Shown here: positions 13,601-25,745 of the stretch, piece after piece | Position numbering within the stretch: position 1 is the stretch's first letter | Layout of the letters: every line of letters starts with the position of its first letter | NCBI RefSeq assembly: GCF_003254395.2 | Contig: NC_037638.1 | Coordinates: 12,545,086-12,609,085 of the forward strand | DNA: 64,000 bases | Reading direction: 5' to 3' | Source: Apis mellifera | Lineage: Eukaryota; Arthropoda; Insecta; Hymenoptera; Apidae | Notes under the pieces: model-generated | Databases searched by the model: none | Seen by the model: the letters and a program-made list of their open reading frames with translations, nothing else | Told to the model about the DNA's origin: nothing | Made by a program: the position numbers and the translations under genes

Positions 13601-15240
13601 CAATTCGAAATTTTGAAACGAAAGTTTATATAAATTTCGAACAAGTTTGATCAATTTTTAGGATTATGAGAGATGAGAGATTGAATGACGCAAATGTCGT
13701 TTGTTTTATATTAGATAACTTTAAATTTCTTCATTTACTTACTACTTACTTTCTTTTCAACAATACAAACTTTAATTTCCTTTAAATTATTTGCAATTAC
13801 AATGAACTAACCTCAAAGACGTTAAAGGCGTACCGTCCATAGCAATTAAAGGTAAACACGGAAACAATAGCTATCCCAAGTGTAAAGTAGTTTTCGCTTT
13901 CAGCAACGCTTGAGAACGTTTGGCCAATTATTAACTTCCTTAAGGTGATTGAGTAAAAGTGGAACAAGATTTCTGATAATCAGTCTCTAAATGATAATCT
14001 GATGAGACTGATATAGATTTTAGTCTTTATTCAGAATAAAAAAATTATATTATTCTTTTAAATTAAATTGTTATAGTTTTATATATGTAGAGCATTTTAT
14101 TATTGCATTCATTCAGAAATCTTTGAAGAATCAAAGTGGAAACAAATATAAAAATTGAAATTATTAAATTATATGATGAAAAGATGAGATAATTTTATTT
14201 TTATTTTGACTTTTAAAAATCAATCCTCCAAAAATATCTTATGAATATGTTGACACCTTTATAAGATTCCTTATAATGCAGAAAGTCTTTCATAATTTGA
14301 ATAATATAATTTCTCTTGTATAATTATGAACTAATATCCAGTGAGTGAAATTTTACAAATTATATCAAATACCAATAAATTCTATTACAACAATAATATT
14401 TTAATCTTCATGATTTATTTGGATTATGAAATCATCATTGATAAATATTATTATGATTATATTCTTATAATTATAAACAAATAAGTATCGTTCATTATTA
14501 ATTCAAATTTTACGATCATACGTAATTTGTGATTCCAATTTTATGCAGCCTCAATTTTAACGACTTGTTTCTTGCCATCATCAAAAGTGAGATAAAATAT
14601 AATCTTTTGAAATAGCGATGAATTAATCATAAATTAAAAGAGTCTTTTGGCGATTAAAGATGAAGATACACAATGATGCATATTAAGCATTTCAATGACT
14701 TGAAACACTTCTTTTAACGCAATTCATTATTTCTTCAGAAAAGAGATGATCGTAAAATTATAATATTTAATTACACGCAATTTAAAAGAGTAATTGCTAC
14801 AGCGTTGTATCTAGAATTTATTAAACACTCTTATGCACATATTTACATCATATTAATTCCATATTATAATTCTGTAAATTAAAATGAAAGATTTAATTTA
14901 AATACTTAACAAGAAGATGTGAAAATGAAAATTTTAATTACACGTTGATATTTTAATTTATATAATATTATATATATTAATATTTATATAATATTATATA
15001 TAATATAATATATAATTATATAATATTATTATATAATATTATATATTTATAAATTTATAATATTATATTTATAATATATTAATTTAAAAAACTTAAAATA
15101 AATACTTGCTTATAATATTAATATTAATATTTAAATTGTAAATTATGCAAGAAGACTCAGATTTACAGATTTCTTCTTCTCGTAGATTCACTTTAAAGTT
15201 ATATTAATTTCATAAATTATTATGCAAGCAGATCCAGATT
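10661..15240. other. AT-rich intergenic DNA, no gene seen
   Basis: No exon with a supported splice pattern was found. At 14940-15080 there is a dense mix of TATAATATTA palindromic steps. A slightly GC-richer stretch at 11800-12150 holds a 63-codon frame without recognisable features. Confidence 0.5.
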
Positions 15241-15339
15241 CAGTCCCCTCGAATCGCTTGAAAATCGGATGATTACACGCGCGTATTCATTTCTGGATTA
15301 ATCGACGAACGAAATGATTTACTACGCACGCTCGTCGTT

Positions 15340-15640
15340 TTAATTAATGACCGTCTGTTGCCAGGGAATGAAATAGAAAGTGGCGGTATGTGCACATGCG
15401 TAAAGGATCCGGCGAAAAAGGGAACACGAGGGAGAGAAGATTGACGAGGATGAAATGAAAAGGCGAGGAGGAGGAGGAGGAGATCGAAATATTCGCGCGA
15501 GGCTTTGCACTCCAGAGATCCAACACACATACCCTTTCACTTCTTCCATTTTCGTGTCCTGGCCTCTGGAGAGATTCCCCCTCTCCAGAGGAGGAAACAT
15601 TTTATTCCCCTGTGTCACTTTTGTCTCTTTTTTCAACAAT
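15340..15640. other. GC-richer intergenic patch with a perfect hairpin
   Basis: It contains a GAG/AGG-rich run at 15460-15480 and an 11-bp inverted repeat at 15563-15591. Short frames on both strands have no coding signature. It could be an enhancer or an unrecognised noncoding transcript. Confidence 0.4.
15563..15591. repeat. Perfect 11-bp inverted repeat, 7-nt loop
   Basis: CCTCTGGAGAG (15563-15573) and CTCTCCAGAGG (15581-15591) are exact complements separated by ATTCCCC. Confidence 0.9.
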
Positions 15641-15724
15641 TCTACTTGTTCTTTATCCGTTTGTTGAATAATTAATCATCGTTGCTTTAATTTTTGTTAA
15701 TTAATTTTTAGATTCGAGTAAAAA

Positions 15725-16790
15725 TGTTAAAGGATTTATTTTGGTTCTTTTATTCATAAGAGCAAGTAAAAATGTTAAAGGGTTTCTTTTTGCGTGAAAA
15801 TTTTCAAAGAAAAGAAGTTTTCATAAGATAAGTGTAAGATAAATTTTTATTTAGATTTGGGTCTTTTATTCATATTCATAAGAGCATAATAAATTTACAT
15901 AAATTTGCATGTGCAACAATATACAGGAAGAGGAAGAAATTTTAGAAAAATGGAAAAATTTTGATGAATTTATGGAATTAAAATTACTAGTATTTTTACT
16001 TTTGCCATATTTTTTAACAATATTCTCCTATCTTTTTCTTGCTCTTAAAATTATAAATAATTTCTCTTTTAAAGGATTTGTTTCTTCATTTAGATTTGTT
16101 TTGGTTCTTTTATTCATAAGAGCAATGTAAAAATGTTGAAGGGTTCTTTTTTCTCTTTCTTGCTTGAAAATTTTCAAAGAAAAGAAGTTTTCATAAGTAT
16201 AAGATAAATCTTTATTTAGATTTGGTTTTTTTATTCATATTCATAAGAGCATAATAAATTTACATAAATTTGCATGTGCAACAATGTACAGGAAGAAATT
16301 TTAGAAAAATGGAAAAATTTTGATAAATTTATGAAATTAAAATTATTAATATTTTTACTTTTGTCATATTTTTTAAATTAATATTCTTCTATCTTTTTCT
16401 TGCTCTTAAAATTATAAATAATTTCTCTTTTAAAGGATTTGTTTCTTCATTTAGATTTGTTTTGGTTTTTTTATTCATAAGAGCAATGTAAAAATGTTGA
16501 AGGGTTCTTTTTGCTTGAAAATTTTCAAAGAAAAGAAGTTTTCATAAGTATAAGATAAATCTTTATTTAGATTTGGTTTTTTTATTCATATTCATAAGAG
16601 CATAATAAATTTACATAAATTTGCATGTGCAACAATATACAGGAAAAGGAAGAAATTTTAGAAAAATTTTGATGAATTTATGGAATTAAAATTACTAGTA
16701 TTTTTACTTTTGCCATATTTTTTTAACAATATTCTTTTATCTTTCTTAAAATTATATATAATTTCTCTTTTAAATGATTATTCAAAACAT
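15725..16790. repeat. Tandem repeat, ~360 bp unit, three copies
   Basis: Marker TTGGTTCTTTTATTCATAAG recurs at about 15741, 16101 and 16462 (last copy TTTTT for TCTTT). The block CATAATAAATTTACATAAAT followed by TTGCATGTGCAAC recurs with the same spacing. Copies two and three are the closest pair. The third ends near 16790 in partly degenerate sequence. No coding role is seen: the 73-codon frame at 15909 exists only because the first copy lacks the stops of the others. Confidence 0.9.
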
Positions 16791-18105
16791 TTTCATATTC
16801 TCAATAATCATAAAAAATGCATATACATATCATTTTGATATTTTAACGTTCTAAGTAAATAAGTAAGTTTTATTAAAAAGGAAAAAAAATATTAACGAAT
16901 AATTAAATAAGAACAATGGTAGAGATGGTTCGACTCGTTATGAATTTTTCACACAGTGAAACTAAAAATAACATCTTTCAAAACATCTTCTTCACTCTCT
17001 TCTGTTTCCAGAAACTTTTTTTCTGCTAATTTCTATTCTCATCACCGTTTGCCTTTAGTTTCAAGTTAATTGAACGATTCGATGCTTTCGTTAATTGAGC
17101 ATCGCATCGCAAGTTAATCATCGAATAGGGGAAATATACTTTCGTTGAAGCCATATTGAAACAAAAACAGCTTGTTCGTTTATTCTCCGATCTTTTCACC
17201 GGAAAAGAAAATTTTTACCTTACCTTGAAAAGGCAAAGTGGCTATAACGCCAAAAGTGGTCGTATTATTAAGATATGCTTATTATCAAATAATTATATAT
17301 ATCCCCGTTTCCGCGTTTCTATTAGCACCGAACAAAGAAAGTTATAATTTTTGTCACTTCGTTCAACGAAATACTTTTTCCTCCCTATTATTATGCAAAT
17401 GATTCTATCTCTTATTGGGAATACTCTTTATACTGTAACAATGGATTTTTATTCCTTCTTTTATTCTTCTATCCCATTTTGAAAAATAAATTGATTACTT
17501 TATCCTCATCTACCTAATTTGTTTGACGATATAAAAGTAACATATTTACTACATAGAGTAGTGATAAGCTTTTTATATTTTCATCACACTTATTCCCAAT
17601 TTATTTATTACAATCTAAAGTAATTTTCGCTGCTATTATTTGTTTTTGCCAATAATTGGTAATCTTGGTAACACAATAAAAAAATAATTTTCTCTGAAAC
17701 TTATTCATATCTTCTTAAAAAATAAAAATTTGAAACGATAAAATTATCCTAACCACAGATGAATCACAATATTATCATCACAATAATAGAAATCTTTCCA
17801 ATAAAAGAAACTTCAATTCGATCATCTCTTTTCAATTAAAAATTGCCCTGAAATAAAGAGTAATAAAAATTTAAAAAACAAGTCTCGATCCAATTTAAAA
17901 TATAATATAAATAATATAAATAATATAAATAATATAAATAATAATATAAATAACGCGATGTAAATAATATTGCACCGAGCGCAACACAGTCCATGAGAAA
18001 CTTCGTAAGGGAATCGTTGTGAACGCGTTTCCTCGTGGCGTTGACCTTCTATGTTGCACGTGAACGTGTCTCGTGCGATAAAGGGAGGGGATCGTGGGGC
18101 GAGGA

Positions 18106-18122
18106 GGGGAGGGAGGGAGGGG
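18106..18122 (+). other. G-quadruplex motif
   Basis: GGGGAGGGAGGGAGGGG has four G-runs separated by single A loops, the most stable class of G4 motif. It sits in a GC-rich patch with no recognised gene. Confidence 0.85.
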
Positions 18123-19464
18123 AGAGGCGAAGGCGGCGAGCAGAAAAGATCGAGAGGATCCCGTGTCCTCTCGCGATAAAGCGACTTTCTCGACTTTCGA
18201 ACGTTCAGCCGGTCATCGGACCTCGGAGTGAAAGTAAACTCGGAGGAAGATGTGATCTTGGCGACCGTGGCATTCGATCTTTATTTTATTCTTGTTAGGT
18301 CGATCCGTCTTGATCGCTGGATCGCCGATTAAGCCTGTTTCGCGCGTGTGAGAATCGCCTTGGCAAAATTTTTAAACGAAGAGATTGGTAATAATTTGTT
18401 CTTGCTGTGTCGATCTTAATGGTATTAAAAATTGAAAGGGAAATCGTAAGTAAAAATTAATTAATGATTCTTTTTTCTTAGATGATTAATTTAAGGATAA
18501 AATAGAATTGGAAATATTAATAATTTTGAAATTTCTTTGTTCAAAGATATTTGCATATGAATTTAAAAATGTAGAAGAAATTAAAAATTTATATGGCGAT
18601 GATTTAATTGAAGGAAGAAGAGGTATAGAATGGTGTTTTATTTTATTAAAATCTTGTTGTTTTAATCGTTCTTATTTGACAATTAAATGTTTAAACTATA
18701 TTGCACAAATGCTAATATATATATATACAGAGACAGAACACATTAACACATTAACAGGATAGAAAAATAAATTTTTCTCCCTTCGATGCGTACAATTTAA
18801 ACGATTCACAAGTTTCGTGTAGAAAAAAAAATACAATACTCGGTTTTCGAATAACTTTCTAGAGAAGAAAAGTGCTTTCCTATCTCGTCTAACTGTTTGT
18901 CGCAAAATGGTGGATAAAAAGAAAGATTACTTTCACCGATGTACGAAGAACATATATATTAGACGCATAGTATGACAAATACTCTCTTGCATGTCGAAGG
19001 TGAATTATGCGATTACAAGATAGATGTTAAATTTCTCAAGGAAGTTTGCAACTTTCAAAAATCCTCATTTTTCAATCGATGAATCTTAATTTCTCTAATA
19101 GTCTCAAATTTCAATCTGCTATAATGTAGAAGACTATTCCATTTTTAAATTCTCACTGAAACAAAATCTAGATATATAAAAATGTCTATTCTGTGACAAT
19201 TTCAAACCTCCAGATAAATATTTAGAATAATTTGCAATAATCTTTTTTTCAAACACTCCTTTCTTTTCACTTCAAGTGCCATTTATATTGGCATTATATT
19301 GGCCGTATAATATGAAAGTGAACAAATTGTCATTTATCATACTTGTGATGGAAAACTTCATGGTTTCGTTCAAAAAGTTTTTAAAGTGAAACGCTATAAA
19401 ATTTACATTGTAATAAATTAATAAAAATATCTTACATATCCGTTCCTTATTAAACTTTACGATT

Positions 19465-19470
19465 TTTATT
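19465..19470 (-). terminator. Candidate poly(A) signal
   Basis: AATAAA on the minus strand, about 210 nt downstream of the TAG at 19680-19682. Confidence 0.35.
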
Positions 19471-19679
19471 CTAAATTTCACCTCTAATTACAAAATTGGT
19501 AATAAACCTTAAAAACGTTCGATCTTTTGCTATACCTTTAAAGAAACAATCTTTCTCCGCATCCCACGAACATCTTAATCTAATTGCACATGGGTCCGTG
19601 CATCCGTCCTCCATGCATGTCATTTGAAAAGTACTCGCAAAGAGCTTAAATGATTTGAAATCAAACTCTATCGATATTT

Positions 19680-22600
19680 CTATCCATGAACAGCCTGCCC
19701 GATAGCTGGTATCGCCACGCTCACGGGAACAGAGACAGTATTATAAGAAGAAGCGTAGACAGGCGTCCTGAAATTCTGCGGCTGCTCCACGGTATCCTCC
19801 TTAACGTCGTAACCTCGCTTCGGTTGAGCGAAGTTCGTTGCCCAATCGATGGAGCCACTGATGCCACCGACCGAAGAGCCATCTGTCGAGTAACTCGCTG
19901 TCACGTGCTGGCTTTGATAATTGTTGGCAAAAGCGGTGGCCGGATTGGACAAGAATTGCGGCCAGGATTTGGTCATTTCTTGGAGCTTCTGTTGGTACTC
20001 GTCTAGGGCCACCGTGTCTCTCAACACTATCCCCTCTTTACTACCGCCTATAGTGGCCGAGGGAACGCCACTCGGCAACAATACGCCATCTTGCGGCTGA
20101 GGGGATACGTTCTTGTACAGATTCACGCCTTTCTGTTGCAGCAGAAGAATCTGATCCTTGTCGAAGCTCAAAGGATTGTTCCCAATGATATTCTTCTCGA
20201 TTGATCGGGAGGAGTAGAACTTTTTGCGATCGTTGCGCCTCTCGTTGTAATTTAAGGCGGTCTCCGGATCGGGGAAGAAGGTTTCCGGATGCGAGGATTC
20301 GTACGATTGTCCCGAAGGTAAGTAATCGGAATCGGACGAGGTGTACTGGGTTGACGAAAACTCTGGTTCCGGTTGATAGTTTTGTTCTTGCAAACTTGGC
20401 TTCCTGCAATGAATTTCAACGATGAGAGTGATATAGATAAAGCAAGATATTGCATATTATAAGAGGAATTAAAATTTTCATTTCATCTATAGTTCCTTTA
20501 TTTCTAGGATTAGGAATAAATTCCTAGGATTATCAATGAATTAGAAAATTAACTGATCAAAGTTTGGAATGAAATTACTTTGTATAACCTTGAATGTTTA
20601 GCTATACAATTATGCAATAATTATAATTATTGGATGTTTTGAATAATTTTTGAATTTAAAAATTATCTTAGTAATCTTATTCTAACTAAATTCAATTGTA
20701 GTAAAATATTAGAATAGAGAAATGGGACTTGCATTAACAGTTTAGATTGTCATCACATAAATATTAAAAAAAAAAATATTATTGTACAGTCTTTTAATTC
20801 TTGAATTATGAAGCATAATAATTAAATTTCATAATATTTCTAAAAAATGATTATCAAAAAATTATTAAAAACACAATTCATGAAATACAAATATTGGTCT
20901 GATGAATTGAACAGTTGTACTACTGGCTGCAGTGAAGTGTTCTACGAATGGTCAGACGAGCGATAAGTGTTAATAACTGATTGAAAATGATCTTTTACAC
21001 GTTTTAATATTTCGATATTAATAGTTTATAATGTATTGTAATTATATTTCGACATTTGTAATGTATAATTCACATAAAATGCAATCCAATTCAAATATGA
21101 AATTCTCAAAATAAAATACTTTCACATATTTCGTAAAAAGAAAAAGTAGAAAGGAGAATACAAAATCAAAATTAATAAATTATATATAGATATGTTATAA
21201 TTCATATTACAAATTTACCATAAATTAATCTTTCATCTCATTTTAATTCTATTAAATAAGATAATTAGTAAAGAAATAAAATAATTACAAACGAGATTTT
21301 TTAATTAAAAACTTCGAAACTCAAAATTTTTAAAATATTAACAATCATTATTAATCATAAATTTGTGTTCGAAGAGAAAAGAATTTTTGAAAGGAAATTA
21401 AAATATCGCAACTTTATTTTTTTATGCAAAACTTTAACGAGGAGAAGGAAAATTCAAAACCTCACACAAATTCTCTGTTTTTTTCAAATTTTACAAAAAT
21501 TTTACAAAATGTTATTCATCTCTAAAAAATAACAGAAATATTCTCACCTCTCGCGACCTAACGAGAAACTGCCTTTGATCTTGTCATAAGGGATATAACC
21601 TTTTCCAAACGAAATGGCATGGCTGATGTCCTTCCCGTAGGGAATACGCACGTGATTAACGTGTTCGTGGCCTTGATCGAAGTCATCCCCTCCGTGGGGG
21701 AACGGGGGGCTTCTGTACACGGATTTTTTCGGGAAATAGTGTGCAGGAGGGCTGTGATGATACTTTTGGTAATGAACCTCGTTACCGAGGGACGATTTTC
21801 TGAAACGTGGCTGCCATGATGGTCCCGAACCGCCATTATACATTCGTCTCGTCTGTTGCGGAATCACCAGTACTACCTTGTTGCTGTGAAGGTAAACAAA
21901 TTTTGTTGAAATTGACTATTTAATATAAAAATTTTATTAAATATTCAGATTGAAGTTTTGAAGCATCAAGTATTATCTTGTTGCTGTGGAGATAAACAAA
22001 TTTTGAATTTTGTTGAAATTGACTATTTAATTTATAAAGTAATAAAATAACTCTATAGAAAATTTTATTATATCAATATTTATTATATCAAATTTTATTA
22101 TATCAATATTATCAATTCAGATTGAAGTTCTGAAGCATCAAGTACTACCTTGTTGCTGTGGAGATAAACAAATTTTGAATTTTATTGAAATTGACTATTT
22201 AATATATAAAGTAATAAAATAACTCTATAGAAAATTTTATTAATCAATATTATCAATTCAGATTGAAGTTCTGAAACATCAAATACTACTTTGTTACTGT
22301 GGAGGTAAACAAATTTTGAATTTTGTTGAAATTGACTATTTGATACTATTTAATGTAATAAAATAACTCTATAGAAAATTTTATTAATCAATATTATCAA
22401 TTCAGATTGAAGTTCTGAAGCATCAAGTACTACTTTGTTGCTGTGAAGGTAAACAAATTTTGAATTTTGTTGAAATTGACTATTTAATACATAAAGTAAT
22501 AAAATAACTCTATAGAAAATTTTATTAATCAATATTATCAATTCAGATTGAAGTTCTGAAGCATAAAGTTCCACTCTATCAAAAATTCTCTACTTTTTCC

Positions 22601-24129
22601 TATTATTATTTAAGTTTCATATATATTACAATTTTATAATTATTATTTATATTTTGCTCTACTGTTACATGCAATAAATAGATAAACTTTAAAGTGATTC
22701 AAGTTATTCGAAACGGTAGTTAATTCGTAAATCGCATTCCAAAAAGAAGTTTAGAATTTGATACGGTCTGATAACGAGAATTACATTCAATTTGCAAGGA
22801 TACTTACGCATAAGTGATTAGAGGCCCGCTCGTTAGCAGCAACATGCAAAAAGCCTGTAAACATTAAAGATTGAATGAGATATATTTTAATAAATATGAG
22901 TATATAATATAATAAACAATTTAAGTAGGAGGAATTTTTTCTTAATGCAAAAAATGTAATTTTATTGCATTTTTGGGATAAAAAATGCGCTTGGAAATGA
23001 AAATTTCTTATGTAAAATACAATTTTATTTAATTTGAAGAAAAATTTGTTTAATTTACAATTTTTGAATAGAAAGATTATTTAAATTGCCAATTGGGAAT
23101 TGCATCTGAAAATCTATTTCTGTAAACAGGAAAGAAATACTTTGCTCGATTATGCGATCGATGAGTCTTGATCAATGAAGCGTGTAATAATATAAATTAA
23201 AAGCTCCAATATTAAGGTGAAAAAATAAATAATACTTGTTGATTTTTTAGTGATATCGAAAATTATTTCTTATTTCTTGTTATTAATTATTTAAATTAAA
23301 TTTTTCAATTTTTTGTTCAATTTTACAACTTCATAATTCAATAACATCTAATAATTTAAAAATTTTAAATCTAAATGATATTAATTGAATTACATTATTA
23401 CTTTATATTATTAATATTAATTTCTATTGAATACAATTATAAATTGCACGGTTTTTTGAATCGAAGAATGCTATTCTTTAAATGAAAAAAAAAAACATAA
23501 TGTCTTCTTAGAATTAATTGCACGATTATTATTTATCAAAGTTCAAATAAACATTCGTTACAGCATTCATTACGAGTCAATTTTCGTAATAATAAATATT
23601 TAATATCCTTTCATGATTAAAAAAAAAATTTAATTTACCTAACACAATAAAATGAACAAAACTATCAACGAATATTAAATAATTTCCACAACAATTTTGC
23701 TCGTGCCTTTTTATTTTTTATTACAATTTTATTCAAATTCTTTTCCATACATATTGAACTCCATTAATTCGAATTAATTATATCAAAATTTCTCGCACAA
23801 ATACTTCGAATTCTCTTCAAATTATCGACAAAAATCTGAACGCAAGGGTTGATTGGTGTATGGACTTTACAATTTACTTACACTTTAAATTTATAATATT
23901 CTCTAACGAAACTCCATTCAACTCGAATATCTCATGTTGCAAATTCGAGTCAATAATAATAATAACAATATCAATAAAATCTCGACACAAAGCTATCGTA
24001 TACGACATATCTTTCAATTTTCCCTCGTAATTACAATTTACACTTAACCTTTAACATTTTAAAATCCCTCCTCCAACGAGTTCTCCTCTCTAATCAAGCC
24101 AAAACCACTCCACTTACCGAACACCTCAT
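19680..24129 (-). CDS. Secreted Tyr/Pro/His-rich protein of the VP-motif family (372 aa)
   Basis: Four minus-strand exons: 24118-24129, 22808-22854, 21548-21883, 19680-20403 (1119 nt). Exon 1 encodes MRCS and exon 2 AFCMLLLTSGPLITYA, giving a clean signal peptide ending near Ala20. The split codon Ala20 is followed by NKVVLVIPQQTRR, so Pro28 lies 8 residues on, as in the other family members. Residues 40-130 are rich in His, Tyr, Pro and Lys and include HVNHVRIPYGKD and ISFGKGYIPYDKIKGSFSLG. The last exon encodes about 240 residues rich in Gln, Ser and Pro without recognised domain, ending AIPAIGQAVHG. No enzyme motif is seen; an extracellular or cuticular structural role is inferred. Intron 2 carries repeated copies of the exon-3 acceptor, and a TATA box lies about 200 bp upstream. 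Confidence 0.82.
20404..21547 (-). other. Intron 3 of the Tyr/Pro/His-rich gene
   Basis: The donor is GAGAG|gtgaga (21542-21547) and the acceptor attgcag (20404-20405). The joined codon is AG|G, Arg132. The sequence is AT-rich and nothing else was recognised. Confidence 0.7.
21871..22570. repeat. Tandem repeats carrying copies of a splice acceptor
   Basis: The element TTGTTGCTGTG plus flanks, which on the minus strand is the acceptor and first bases of exon 3, occurs at 21879 (real), 21979, 22150, 22291 (TTGTTACTG) and 22435. Spacings are 100, 171, 141 and 144 bp. Each intronic copy reads on the minus strand as a pyrimidine-containing acag followed by CAACAAG- or CAACAAAG-like bases. A final partial unit ends near 22570. 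Confidence 0.85.
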
Positions 24130-24760
24130 GTTGCCGGCTCCTTGCCCTCGGCGAAAAAGAAATTCGTTCGGGTCGAGGGACGAAATCCCGTGGCCAGGAG
24201 GATTCGAGGGTGAGGCGGCGGTGGTTCAAAAAAATGGCGGCAGTGGATCGGCCGCGGCTCTGCCTACGTGCGTTGTGTTTCCCTCGAGCCGGTGCGAACA
24301 AATTGCGGGAGCCCCGTGCACGGCTGTTCTCTTTTATACAAGATAAAAAGAGCATAATCGGCGTTGGGCGAGCGTGGTGCACCTCCCACCGGCAAAGCTC
24401 TCCATCTCGTGGAAGAAAGAGAGATGCGGCGGCCGCCGCAGCCGAGGACGGATCGAGGCGTGCCGATATGAAACGGACGGCCGAGCGTGCCTTGGGGCAA
24501 TTTTTGTTCACGGGGAAATCGACACTTTCTTCTCTTCTCTAGGCGTTCACCCGCGGTCCGGCCGCGCCCCGCGCTTTCCAAAACAAGAACAAGGAGAATC
24601 GGCCGTTCCACATCGTTCGAGAGCGAGAGAGGAGTGATCAGGATTGATCGAGGAAGGAGGGAGGGGATTCGTAGTGAGAGAATTGTGCGGGTTCAAGAAC
24701 GTTGGTCGAGTCGTAGTATCCTTGAACTTCTGGTTCAAAATGAGCACCAAGATTGATGAT
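24130..24760. promoter_or_regulatory. GC-rich promoter/5' UTR island of the Tyr/Pro/His-rich gene
   Basis: The block has a much higher GC content than its flanks and contains CGGCCGCGG- and GCGGCCGCCGC-like stretches. On the minus strand TATAAAAG lies at 24331-24338, 202 bp before the ATG. A YY1/Pho-like AAAATGGCGGC lies at 24231-24241. Overlapping 90-150 codon frames on both strands are expected in such DNA and show no protein features. Confidence 0.55.
24331..24338 (-). promoter_or_regulatory. TATA box, TATAAAAG
   Basis: A consensus TATAAAAG on the minus strand upstream of the ATG at 24129. A start site near 24305 would give a 5' UTR of about 175 nt. Confidence 0.5.
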
Positions 24761-24764
24761 GATG

Positions 24765-25745
24765 GGATTTCATGGGAATTGCGATGTTTGAAGATGTTTG
24801 AAGATGTTTGTGCTTAGATTTCTTTTTTTTAAATAAAGGAAATATGGATCCATGAATGTGGATTTGATTATATTGTATTATATTCATGTTTGAAGATGTT
24901 TGTAGATAATTGTAATTAGCATATCACAGAGATTACGTTAAATACTTCTGGTAAATGATTCTGATCAAGGTTGATGATGAGATTCCGTGGTGTTTGGAAG
25001 TGTTTGAAGATAATTGTGCTTAGGATTATGTTAGATTTCTTTTTTTTAAATAAAAGAAATATGGATCCATGAATATAGATTTGATTAGATTGTATTATAT
25101 CATGTTTGAAGATGTTTGTAGATAATTGTAATTAGCATATCACAGAGATCACGTTAAATACTTTTAGTAAGTGGTTCTGGTCAAGGTTGATAATGGGATT
25201 TCGTGAGAATTGCGGTGTTTGAAGGTGTTTGAAGACGTTTGTGCTTAGATTTCTTTTTTTTTAAATAAAAGAAATGTGGATCTATGAATATAGATTTGAT
25301 TATATTGTATTATATTCATGTTTGAAGATGTTTGTAGATAATTGTAATTAGCATATCACAAGGATTATGTTAAATATTTCAAGATTTCGTGAGAATTGTG
25401 GCATTTGAAGGTGTTTGAAGGCGTTTGTGCTTAAGATTATGTTAGATTTTTTTTTTTTTAAATAAAGAAAATGTGGATCCATGAATATGGATTTGATTAT
25501 ATTATATTATATCATGTTTGAAGATGTTTGTAGATAATTGTAATTAGCGTATCACAGGAATTACGTTAAACACTTCTGGTAAATGGTTCTGGCATCAAGA
25601 TTTCGTGGGAATTGTGGTGTTTGAAGATGTTTGAAAATGTTTGTCGATAATTATGCTTAGGATTGTTAGATTTTTTTTTTAAATAAAGGAAATGTAGATT
25701 CATGAATGTGGATTTGATTATATTGTATTATCACGTTTGAAGAAT
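24765..25745. repeat. Tandem repeat, ~216 bp unit, about 4.5 copies
   Basis: Marker TGTAGATAATTGTAATTAGC recurs at about 24901, 25117, 25333 and 25529 (steps 216, 216, 196). Each unit also contains GATGTTTGAAG/GTGTTTGAAG runs, a T-tract followed by AAATAAA, and TGGATCCATGAATRTGGATTT-like blocks. The last copies have deletions. No coding function is seen. Confidence 0.9.

Larger units (their letters stand above)
16791..19679. other. Intergenic DNA with one GC-rich patch; 3' flank of the 19680-24129 gene
   Basis: No supported exon was found. The region 18000-18300 is GC-rich and holds a G-quadruplex motif. A minus-strand AATAAA at 19465-19470 may end the transcript of the neighbouring minus-strand gene about 210 nt after its stop. 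Confidence 0.5.

Noticed and set aside
24059..24756. Several 70-150 codon frames on both strands
   Set aside because: All fall in the GC-rich promoter island and exon 1 of the 19680-24129 gene; none has domain, leader or splice support.
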